In this document: positions 24,703-35,372 of the stretch, piece by piece
Layout: each line of letters begins with the position of its first letter
Position numbering within the stretch: the stretch's first letter is position 1
NCBI GenBank assembly: GCA_033964015.1
Contig: CM066913.1
Coordinates: 10,038,953-10,102,952 of the forward strand
Source: Scolanthus callimorphus
Taxonomy: Eukaryota; Cnidaria; Anthozoa; Actiniaria; Edwardsiidae
DNA length: 64,000 nt
Direction: 5' to 3'
Program-made: the position numbers and the translations under genes
Notes under the pieces: model-generated
What the model saw: only the letters and a program-made list of their open reading frames with translations
The model's database searches: none
What the model was told of the DNA's origin: nothing

Positions 24703-25571
24703 AAGCAATAGGTTAACCGCTAAATTGACCGGACTATATAGTGGAGCAATGCTATGGAATTATGGAATAGTCTTCGTAAAGAGACATAGCAGGCCAATAC
24801 ATTGGCTCAGTGATGGTGCACTGTGCTCTCGGGGTTCTACCCTGCTAGCAGAGGCTTTTCCACTGTATCTCTCTTTTACGTTGACCTAATTTATTCGCGA
24901 TTTCGATGGTGCGCGTTGTTTTTGTTGTTACACTGCTACGCGAAATACACAGAGACGCGAATGACTACGACATGATACAATACTCACAGGAGAAAGCTTT
25001 GCTAGCAGGGTATCGGGGTTCTGGATAGTATGACTGTATATGTATATTATTATCTATGTATTGTTTTTATATCATGTAACTCGTGTGTACGTAATTTGTA
25101 ACACCCCATTCGGAAACCAGTTAGTGCATGATGCACGATTGAAATGGCTAGCGTTGTTAAAAAAAATAAAGATGTATGTATGTATGTACGGACCTTGTTA
25201 ATTAAATGACATTTACACACCTTTCGACATAATTGTTTATTTCATAGTTTTTTCATTTCGTATTGCGGACAACCATTTAAAATCTGTTTTAGAATAAAAT
25301 ATTTAAAATCTAGAATGCCAATGAGAATTCTAATCGTAACAGTTTTTCACGGCAAAACAGCCGAAACCAAAAGTAATGTACACTTTTTTTTAACAGAACC
25401 ACAAATAAAATTTTTTTGTTTTGCTTTTTTTCTCTTATAAACTTTAGAAGAAAAACTGACAGCCATCCAAACGTATTGTCATGGGCCGTTCAATCAGTTA
25501 GATATTTGCTGTAAAATCAATTCAGACTAGGATGGGATTTTCACCAATATTCTCAAGTGCTCAGATGTCCG
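24703..25571. other. non-coding, AT-rich
   Basis: No gene is visible. A possible poly(A)-like end and a (TATG)n run lie at about 25165-25190 (AAAAAAATAAAG then TGTATGTATG), which may mark the tail of a retroposed sequence. Confidence 0.35.
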
Positions 25572-25951
25572 TTCTCGAACCCAGAGCTCTTCGGGTCGTC
25601 ACCTCGCGGGGGAAGGCTCTGGTGACAACCATTGACGCATGTGCGAGAATTGGCATAGCCGTTGGGAGAAAGAACTCAAAATAGATGTCAACAGAGCCTT
25701 CCCATGCGAGGAGACGAGCCGGGGAGTTCTGGGTACGAAAAGGGCCAATCAGCAGGGGTTCTCAAATGGCCGCCACCAGCGAGTTTCCCGCGAGGTGAGG
25801 AGCCGGAGAACCCTGGGTACGAGAATAGGACCTAATGGGTTGATTTTGAAGGGCATGCGGATGGCTCTATATAAAATGTCGCATTTGCATGAATAGCTGT
25901 TACCAAAGTCTCCCCGCGAGGTGCCGTGCCAAGAAGCTCTGAGTACGAGAA
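25572..25951. mobile_element. TIR repeat family with CCAGAGCT/TACGAGAA ends
   Basis: Starts TTCTCGAACCCAGAGCTCTT and ends with AGCTCTGAGTACGAGAA. The interior has several copies of a CGAGGTGAGGAGCCGG/CCTCGCGGG-type segment. Related sequence occurs at 35955-36047 and 37771-38155. The ORF at 25639-25896 lies wholly inside and is not a gene. Confidence 0.5.
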
Positions 25952-26004
25952 TGCCAGATGTCTTGGGCTAGTGCTACCAAGATCATTGACTCTTGGTTGA
26001 GTCG

Positions 26005-26225
26005 GAGTCCTTTCTCCTTTAGGGTATTACTCATGTCGAAGTGAATTTGTTTGGTACTCAAGTACACCGCTCTCTCCTTTCTTTGACACCAGAGGGAATC
26101 ATTTCATTGACTCTTGGTGGAGTCCTTTCTCCTTTAGCGTATATAACTCATGTCGAGGTGGATTTGTTTGGTACTCTAGTACACCTTTCTCTGCTTTCTT
26201 TGACACCAGAGGGAATCATTTCACA
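26005..26225. repeat. tandem duplication, about 115-bp unit
   Basis: A segment containing GGAGTCCTTTCTCCTTTAG ... GACACCAGAGGGAATCATTT occurs twice head to tail with about 90% identity. Non-coding. Confidence 0.7.
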
Positions 26226-26677
26226 GCATGTTCGCTTGTTATGACAGGAAGCGTGTCTTCTTCGCTCTGCAGTTGACGCAGACAGAAAGACACGAAAAAA
26301 ACCCGTGTATACCAATTCCAGGCAGAATTAACGGCCTAAGTCTCGGAGGCGCACCAGTCTTGCACCTACAAGTGCTACTGTTTATATTGAACATAACAGG
26401 ACTGTCGGTCGACAGTAAGAACACAACATAACAACCTGATGGCTTCTTGTGATGTGGATTAGACTACACGGCCTCTATCAGGGATTTGGGTGCCTAAATT
26501 CATTCTATGCTAATTCCCACTTTATTTTCCTGCAAAAAAAAAAATAATAAAAAAAAATGAATTTACAACCTTTAGTAGCACTCGCACAAGAAAGCAAACG
26601 CATCGTGATTTGTCCTCACGTTATACCCGTTATTACCGAATCATGATTAACTTAGAAGCGCGCATTTTTAATCCCCA

Positions 26678-26816
26678 TAGACCTTTCCGATTTGGAGGAA
26701 TAAACGAGTAATAGGAAAATATTCCGCGGTAATAGAATTTCTTGCAAACAAAAGCCGTGCAGCGGAACATGAGCGCGGACTATTATACTCGTATTCCACT
26801 AAATGGGAAAGGTCTA
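26678..26816. mobile_element. small MITE
   Basis: Ends ATAGACCTTTCC at 26678 and GGAAAGGTCTAT near 26816 are exact complements. Inner TATTCCGCGG/GAATA motifs are partly inverted. Confidence 0.5.
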
Positions 26817-27347
26817 TTCCGGAATAAGAATTCTGGTCGGAACAGAATACTCCGAATGCATTATTTGCCATGTCATACACTTTTCCATTTAAAGGGGCTC
26901 TCGCACGCTTGCTGGCCACTTCTCTGACACTAAGTAGCTCACATCTCAATCCAATTCCATCCTCTTGATAACAGGTCAAAACAACCTAGAATCGCTTTCC
27001 CCTGGCGTGGTAGCCATCTTGGATTTTAAATGTCGGTGAATTCTAAAGCATACAAAGTTTTACTGTCAGAACTTCATCGCAAATGTAAAAAGATGTTGTC
27101 TGAAAACTCTGAGATCATAACATGAATACAGAGTCGCGCGCTTCTGGCTTTTCCGCGATCCACTCAATTTCCACCGCCTTCTGAAGCAGGCTAGCAAGGT
27201 CACAACTGACCTTCTCGTCACACCAACATTTTATTCGCCAATTATTTGTAATGATATTAGGTCGCCAGTTCCTCCCCAGGGCGAAACGTTTGTCGCAAGG
27301 CGTGACAGCCGCTCCTCCCTTCCTGAAAATATATCCCTGTGGGCATT

Positions 27348-27416
27348 ATCCTAGTCTGCGTGCAGCCGGTACTAAACTAAGAATTTAATTGCCGACTGCA
27401 CGCAGCGGGCTAGGTT
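27348..27416. mobile_element. very short MITE
   Basis: Arms CTAGTCTGCGTGCAG and CTGCACGCAGCGGGCTAG are complementary apart from an inserted GG, around a 35-bp loop. Confidence 0.5.
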
Positions 27417-27885
27417 ATCCGAAAATGTTTGTTTTCGGGGTCTGGTAGTTCTGTGGCGGGCAGCCATTCACTGAAAACGGTTTTCAAATGTTTTTCCGTT
27501 CTAGTGTTTTTACCTTACAACTTGGGGCTTTCGTTTCAAAGTTCCACTGCACAGTTCAGAGAATCGGGTAGACCATTCGGCTTTCTCGTTCACGTCACAG
27601 TAGATTTTCTTCACGTACGAGAAAAGAAAGAAACTCAGTACAATAAAGACTCTGCATAAAGGAAGCCAGGTTTCACAAACTGTAAAGCTACTTGCATTTA
27701 AGATTGTTGTTTTTTTACCTTGACCTGAGCAAGCCACTTGGCTAGATCGTCACGCTTCTTTACTTGTACTGTATTGTTTAGGAATTTCTACATGGAAGTA
27801 AAACTCGTGTAACTTAAAAGCAGCACAATAAAAAAACAACTGAAAGTACTTAGTTACTTCGTTATGTCTACCTGCTTCGTAATTC

Positions 27886-28205
27886 TATTATAACAATATA
27901 GTTGATGTTCGCGGGTGTAAATATGTTTTGGGCCCGACTCGGGCTCATTTTAGCCCGAGCGCAGCGAGGGATAAAATGAGCACTGGGAAGGGCCCAAAAC
28001 ATATTTACGCCCAAGAACATCAACTACAATACTATTATTATAACTTTGGAGAGCATTGAGTACAAAAGCGGGAATTTATGGCGAGAATCATAACGAATCA
28101 TAGCCGATTGACTCGCGCGGGCTCTAATATATTAGAGCACGCCAAAATGTTCATTAGAGCCCGGATAATACGCCACAATACTCGCCAAAGTTATAATAAT
28201 ATCCT
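27886..28205. mobile_element. two adjoining palindromes
   Basis: The first (about 27893-28036) has arms TAGTTGATGTTCGCGGGTGT and complement, meeting at GCCCGAGCGCAGCGAGGG. The second (about 28037-28200) runs from TTATTATAACTTTGG to its complement, with an inner AATATATT palindrome. Together they look like MITEs inserted next to or into each other. Confidence 0.55.
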
Positions 28206-29358
28206 GTTATGAAAGATTGAATCGACCTTTTTACTCCGGGCCAGAATTTCGGTCGTCCCTTCGCTCTCGAACGTACTTCACTTTGCGAGGAGACATTCTC
28301 AAGGTAACAGCCACTGACAGTCACTGGGAAAGGACGGTTGTAACTCAGGCACTCCCCTCGTTATACCTGCCTCAACCAAAACGTCCGAGCTACCTCCGAC
28401 AAAAACCGAACACATTCAAAAGGTGGTCTTGTTCTGGCAATCCATCTCTCCTCTCTCCCCTTCTAGATACTTCCAAAAAATCAATGCGCGGCGCCCCTAA
28501 GATCAGTGTTATTTTGTCAGGAAATTGACAAGAAAATGTGCGCGGATTTACCAATAGTTCCAGCTTGCTTTTTTAAAAATAAAATAAATAAACGGACTGA
28601 CCCGCAGGTAGTACAAACTAATCGAGGCGGGCCAGACTTACAGATTTCTCAGAGGAATTAATTTTGATTAACACAGATTTATATTTCATATAGCTTTAAA
28701 ACTTAAATTCAAAAAAGAGATTTCAATAAGGTAAAGGAATTTTAGTGAGGAAAAAGAAGAAATGAGAAAGTGAGCATAATCTATGTCTTCTTTGAAATCA
28801 ATACAGATATTTCATCTGCATCGATATTATACTGCACACACATCGCTGCCAATATTGTCCCACTACATATAGGTTATTGGAACACAGACTTACATAGACT
28901 TACATGTGTTACTTTGGGGAAGACCAACGCCATGGTACACTTGAAACCCGACGGGGATATGGCATGTATCGTCTTGAGACAATTTTTAGTTTGCTGGAGA
29001 ATCTGCAGGAATGTAGGTTAATTAGTAAAGTAAATTATAGCAGATTTCATACTTCCGAAAGCAAATCTGACTGTTTTCCACACATTTCTATATTAGTTGG
29101 GGTTCTGAATAGGAATGCGAAGAGAAACCAAACACACAGTGACTCAATCCCTGATCGATTAGTTGTTGAAAGTTTCGTTTTTGACTGGCTAAGTGCATTT
29201 ACTACAGTTCATTGATGTGTCCAGTACGATGTGATTTTTATTATGAATTTCTCCTGTCTTTTCACACCCATCTATGCTATAGTATAGTTTAAATTTATTC
29301 ATTGATCTGCTAGAACTATTTTCCAAAGCAACATTTTTGGAAATATTTTAATGCTTAT
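28206..29358. other. no gene recognised
   Basis: No exon chain is visible on either strand. If the Ser/Ala-rich gene splices at its strong donor at 29383, its next exon should lie in this stretch or further left, but I could not identify it. Confidence 0.3.
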
Positions 29359-31339
29359 TTAGGCGAGGAAATCATGACTCACCGGTTCGGTTTTGCCACG
29401 GAATAATCCAAACGAGAGCTCTACAATAGAGGTAGCGATCCAGTCTTTACAGGCCTCGATCATAGCAACAGCATCATTGGGTGGCTGTGCCGTGGGCATT
29501 GGCTTGATATTGCTGGGCTGGACGCTCGCGGGTAAAGCGTTACTAGGGCGCATGGTAGGTAGGGTGCTGGTACTAGCAGACGTGGATGTACTAGGTTTGG
29601 ATGTGAGAACTTGCTGGGGCGGTTTGTTTGATGTAGGCTGCGGCACAACACCGCTGACTGAATTTGGCCTGGAGCTATTTGAATCTGAGGTGGTCTGCGT
29701 AGGGTGTGCAGCTACAGACATTGGCATGGAAGAGTTGGGTAAAGCCCTAATGCTAGAGCTGACTGAATTTGGCCTGGAGCTATTTGAATCTGAGGTGGTC
29801 TGCGTAGGGTGTGCAGCTACAGACATTGGCATAGAAGAATTGGGTAAAGCCCTAATGCTAGAGACACTAGTCGTAGAGGCGCTTGCCGTAGTACTAGAAG
29901 AGACGACAGTATTCTTTGGAAATGTAATTGTAATGGTAGGGCCATTTGTGGGCGCGTGAACAGATGAACATCCTGTTCCGATCTTCGCAGCAGGGTTTGG
30001 TACAGCCGTATGTGGTAGGGCATTTGCGGGAGATGGACTTGAGCTGGGCAATATTATAGCTTTAGTGCGTCCTTCATTGGAAGTTAATACTATTTTCATG
30101 TGACCTGCGTTTATGGCGTTAACAATACTAGCAGGTAGACCAACGGTAAATGCACTAGCAGGACGGTTAGTGGATGCAGCCTGTGAACACGCGGGACCAG
30201 AAGACGCTGTTACAGGATTCATAGGGCAGTTATTTGACGCAGTTTGTGGGCGCACTAGACCAGCGCTGGACGCGGTTAGCCCACTCGAAGAAACAACATT
30301 AGACGAATTTATTAGAGGCACGTGATTTGTATTGGCCACAGTTCCACTTCCTGCGCGTGAAGCACTTGGTGTGATCAAAGTTTTCGCGGCACTAGTCGCA
30401 GGTAGATTCCCATTGCTGGACAAGGTCGCGACTCCCAAGGAAACGGCATTGCTCGCACTTATTGGATGCACCGCGTTTGTATTGGTCGCGACGGTTGAAG
30501 TAGCCAGTCCCTCACTGTGTACCATTACTGCTCCAATGGAAACGCGACTGTGTGTGGCTGCCGGAATAACAGGACGAGAATAGGATGCGGCTACAGCTCT
30601 CGCAGAAACCGCACCAGACGCGGCTGTTGCGCTCACAGGGCCAGCCATCGATGCGGTTACCGTACTAACGGGACCACATGTCGTAACGTACGTACGAGGC
30701 GCCATTGCTGCGGTACCAGAGTTGCGCGGACTGGGTGCTACTGCTGTATTAGCGGGGACGGTACAGGACGCGACTGCTGTACTGACGGGTGAAACTGCAC
30801 TGAACGCGACGGCTGAACTCGACGCAGTCGTGGAAACCGAAGTAGCGGAGGACGCGCTTGGTGCAACAGCTGCAGTCGCCGAAGGACCTGCATCGGACGG
30901 GGCGGCTGTCCTCCCGCGTGCTACTGTGGCCGTACTGAAAGCGGCACCTGTGCTCGCAGAATCAACATGGACTAGCGACGGTCTCAAAGGAGCACTATTT
31001 GCTATTGTGGCAGCATTTACAGCCTTCGTTTCGCGTCTTTGAGCCTTTAACTGTAAATTCTTTAACTTCTTGTTAATCTGTATAAACAAGAACAACAGTG
31101 AAAAGTAGGATCTTCGTGAAGTAGCCAGTAGCAAAAAAAAGGAAAACTAGAATACGTACCAAATCAGTGTATTTAATCCAGGTATGCTGGCTATATTGTG
31201 GCAATTCAAGTGCTTTCTTCAGACTTTCAAACAACCTGAACTCGGTATAGATCTCAATGCACGCCTCTTGGTACGATCTACGATAAGAATAGTCCAAAAT
31301 ATACGGACGTAAGTCAAGAATATCATCAGTCCTCTTCAT
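29359..31339 (-). CDS. Ser/Ala/Thr-rich low-complexity protein, unidentified
   Basis: Exon 1 (31339-31160, 60 codons) starts MKRTDDILDLRPYILDYSYR and ends at TTG|GTACGT. Exon 2 starts at 31077 after TATACAG in phase 0. The N-terminal 80 residues look folded and helical, including a basic INKKLKNLQLKAQRRE stretch. About 450 residues of Ala/Ser/Thr/Val/Pro low complexity follow, with a perfect-period 35-residue duplication (105 bp, 29654-29863; unit contains RALPNSSMPMSVAAHPTQ). An ordered segment, EACKDWIATSIVELSFGLFR, closes the visible part. A strong donor CCG|GTGAGT at 29383 suggests further exons. Otherwise the frame ends at a stop at 29359. The start is the first Met of exon 1. I do not recognise the family. 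The architecture resembles nuclear adaptor proteins with disordered middles, but that is only an impression. The plus-strand ORF 29393-29959 is an antisense shadow. Confidence 0.7.
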
Positions 31340-31383
31340 ATCACAATACCTCTACAATATATACCTAGTATTTAAAAAAGGCT

Positions 31384-31505
31384 GCACCGTCACAACTGTC
31401 TGCTATAGCCCGCGGTACCAGGGCGTTAAAAACCAGCAAATATGGTGTACCAATTTGCTTCAATGATGCATCACGCGGGCTACAACCGAGACAGTTGTCG
31501 GTGCA
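31384..31505. mobile_element. short palindromic MITE upstream of the Ser/Ala-rich gene
   Basis: Arms GCACCGTCACAACTGTCTGC at about 31392 and its near complement (GAGACAGTTGTCGGTGC) ending near 31504. It lies 45 bp upstream of the start codon, so it may sit in the 5' UTR or promoter. Confidence 0.6.
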
Positions 31506-32261
31506 ATCTTGTCTGAAATAGGTGAAAGTGTGTACATCATTACAGCGATGCAACCAAAGGAGATCACCTAACATGCTTTGTTCTTACCGTGAATTCGACA
31601 AGAGATAGTCAAGTAGAGTAGACCGTTTCTTCAGCCAATCTTCTTCCCTTTAACGCCAAGACAAGAACTGACAGTCAGTGTACGACTACAACTCGATCAT
31701 CACTCATTGATTCTTTTAACATCTCACACGGAAATACTTGCTATAGTGGGCAGTCGCCAACCCTCGTTCAGCTTCCCACCCTGTAAATTGTTAGTTGTAC
31801 CTACCCAGCCTGAAATTCCAGTGAGTGTTTTCATGAGCACACTGGATTGGATGCTTACCCATTCTGGAAATCTAGATTTTGGGAATACCAAGTTTGGAAT
31901 TTTATCCTGGAATTACAGGCTGTCCTAGGATCACCAACCCTGGAATTACGAGGTCATGAACAGGGGGTGCTTTAGTTTTATCCTGAGTGCCCTGTGCAAT
32001 TTTTAAATTGCTTAAAAGCTTAAAAGCTTTTTACGCGCATGCTCCAGCAACGACCTCTGAGCAAAACTATTTAGACCATCCTATCAGAAAACTATTGAAG
32101 AATATAGTAAACGTAAACATTTGGTCGGATGGATCGAGAAATAATGAGATTAAAACGGATTGTTTTCGTGGTTTTCAGCCTTCGCTGGCCATCGTTACGG
32201 GACGATACTTCTTTGTTTTGAGATGCACAGAATGCGCAGTTGTGTGACAGCCTCCCTTTAA

Positions 32262-33950
32262 GGTGGATCGACCCAGTAATTTTGTACCCATGCCAACCAA
32301 TTTTGAACCTCTCATATAAAAACAGGTTGATTTCTATCGCGCAGCCAATATAACACACATACTACCAATAGACTGAAATACATGTCAATACAAAAGTTGG
32401 GGAGATCGGAGTTAGTATCACGTGACAATCGGGCTACGCCTATTTCTACTCTCAGCCAGTTTCAAGCTGTAACGACATTTTTTCGAAAAATGCTCTACGG
32501 TACCTCGAGATGGAGTGGTTGCCTCCGTGTAACCGAAGTTTGATTAAATTCTACAAGACCGATTTGAAGATATTTTAGGATTTATAAATAATGGCTATAA
32601 TTTATGTAAAATTCAGTGAAGTGAATAAATATGTCAGAGTTTGGTACTTCATGGTTATTAATTGCAGGCTTTTATAGCCAAATCTATTTGTAATTGTTCG
32701 AGGAAGGTCGTGCTTTTGATAAAAATGAAATATTATTTTGCGATTTCGAAAAATATAGAAATGTACGTATCAAGATAATTCCTCCACGCATAGGCTCAAC
32801 GCGAAATTTCTGTCTACTTTCACGAAATTTGGTCTGATTTAAAAAATCGTAGTTTTTTTCGCTCCAAAATTTTGGACGACTCCAATCGATCAATGTAAAG
32901 TTTGTCTCCAACGTTTCATAGCAATTAAAATCCTCTAAGGCTGTCAACTGGGGACGCAAAGATCGGTAAATATTGGATTAATTTTTATAGTTTCTCTTCT
33001 GGGATTTGCTTTTGTTCCCCATTCGGCACAAAATCGAATTCCAATGGAGCGCACGTGGGCTTGTCCTTGCTTGGCTAGTCTCCGATGTATGATATTTTCT
33101 GAGGTTCTTTGGTCTTTTGTTATGCATTTAATTACCATATGTCGGGGACGATTCGGAGAGCAGTCAACCGCGAATATCAACGTGTGCCGCATTGGAAGAA
33201 CAAAAGCAAGTCCCTGAGCGGAAACTACACGAATCCATCCAATATTTACTGATCTTTGCGTCCACAGTTGATGTCCATAGAACATTTCAATTGATATGAA
33301 ACGGCGGAGATGAACTTTACATTGATCGATTGGAGTCGTCTAAAATTTTGGAGCAAAAAAAACTACGATTTTTTAAATCAGACCAAATTTCGTGAAAGTA
33401 GGCCCAAATTTCGCGCTGAGCCGATTCGTGGAGGAATTATGTTGATACGTACATTTCTATATTTTTCGAAATCGCAAAATAATATTAAATTTTAATCAAA
33501 AGCATGACCTTCCTTGAACAATTACAAATAGATTGGGCTATAAAAACCTTCAATCTATAACCATGAAGTACCAAACTCTGTCATGTTAATTCATAACACT
33601 GGATTTTACATAATAGCCCTGATTTATAAATCCTAAAATATCTTCAGATCGGTCTTGTAGAATTTAGTCAAACTTCGGTTACACGTAGGCAATCAGTCAA
33701 TCTCAAGGTAGCGTAGAGCATTTTTCGAAAAAATGTCGTTACAGCCTGAAACTGGTGTGAGAGTGGAAATAGGCGTGGCCCAATTGTCGCGTGATACTAA
33801 CTCCGATCTCCCCAAATTTTGTACTGACATATATTTCAGTCTATGGGTAGTATGTGTGTTATATTGGCTGCGCGATAGAAATCAACCTGCTTTTGTATGA
33901 GAGGTTCAAAATTGGTTGGCATGGGTACAAAATTACTGGGTCGATCCACC
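32262..33950. mobile_element. 1.69-kb near-complete palindrome with TTAA flanks
   Basis: Starts GGTGGATCGACCCAGTAATT at 32262 and ends with its exact complement at 33950. TTAA flanks both ends (32258-32261, 33951-33954), as in piggyBac-type insertions, although the end sequence is not a typical piggyBac terminus. Arms of about 800 bp on each side run almost to a centre near 33106. As a result the same short ORFs appear mirrored (minus 32684-32959 with plus 33310-33495; minus 32092-32358 with plus 33854-34048). I see no transposase. Confidence 0.8.
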
Positions 33951-34236
33951 TTAACGCTTCAGGAAAAGCAAGCCACTCCCGGTTGGCTAGTGCAAAAAGA
34001 AGCCACCCGACGGTCGTCAAGCCATCATTTTTGGTCGCCACATTTTGATACTGGATAAGAGCTTATGAGTTTAGGTAACAAGCTATCGACTAATTGACAC
34101 GAACCATTATTTTTAGTCACCACATTTTGGTATTGGACAAGACTCTGAGCTTAGGATGGTTTCCAGCTGGCGACAACATTTCACTGTTTAGTCGCACTGG
34201 CGACCAGTTTGCTGTAATATCAAGCCCTTGGCGAAG

Positions 34237-35335
34237 TTAATCTATTTTTGAATACCGTGGGTATGATTTCTTGATGGCGTTCAGGGTTTCTAGACTTGGA
34301 TTATTTGTAAACTCCAGCTCCTGTAGTTCGCTATCTATGCTCTTCATTCCAAGCTCTTGAGCAACCGCTGAAAACTAAAGTAACATATATGGTCATAGTA
34401 TATGTTGTATCTAGAAGTAATCTGTTTTAAAAACATCTCCTCTTTTGTACGATAAAATGCCCTACAATAGCACATTCGCAAAGTCTGAGGCGAATGGAGC
34501 AATTGGAGGAACATACTCCAGCAAAATCTTTATAAAGCTTCAAATGCCTAAAATTTCAAGTGCCCGCAATATTGAATCCATTTTCTATAAACAGGAACTA
34601 ATTATTGTCAACCCTTTTATATAGTAAAATTCGCTTTTATTTAAGCATTAGAGCACAACTTTCTATTACTTTATCGGCGCAATAGAGCACGCGTGATGTT
34701 GGGAGAGACACGAGAACGTTATAAAATCACGAGCCGCAGGAGAGTGATTTTAAAACGTTCTCGTGTCTCCCAACATCACAAGTGCTCTATTTAAGCAATA
34801 AAAGTACTTTCCGCGTGCTCTCTGCTTTCTTACAAACACGAGGGGGATGTTGGGAGAACTGATCAAAACTTGAAAGACACGAGCCGAAGGCGAGTGTCTT
34901 TCAAGTTTTATCAGTTCGACCAACATTCCCCGAGTGTTTGTAAGAAACCAGAGAGCACGCAGAAAGTATTTTTATTGCTTTTAGAAAATAACATACACAC
35001 GCGCGACAGCGTTGCGTGACAATCGTGTTTCTCAGGTCTCTTACAAACACGCTTTTTAACCAATCAGAATGCGCACATTCGCAATATAACATAGGTGTTA
35101 TTTTCTAATTGCCGATAAACTCATAGAAAGTTGTGCTCTAATGCTTTAATGATATAGCGGAAGAGAACCATTACTTTATCGGTGTAATAGAGCATAGATT
35201 TAGACCAATCAGAGCGCGCGTTATATTATATCGTAGCTATATTATAAATAATTATATTCCCTTTTATATCATTTCAGCCTCAGACCCCTTTCGGAAGGAG
35301 CATTCCCATATAGTCGACAGGAGGGAGTACCCCTC

Positions 35336-35372
<37 letters not shown>

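Noticed and set aside
29393..29959. 188-codon plus-strand ORF
   Set aside because: Exact antisense of the Ser/Ala-rich exon. The minus strand has splice sites and an ordered N-terminus, while the plus frame is a composition shadow.
32092..34048. Mirrored ORFs containing CYIGCAIEINL and NFTLIDWSR
   Set aside because: They are the two arms of the 1.69-kb palindrome and have no start, splice or domain support.
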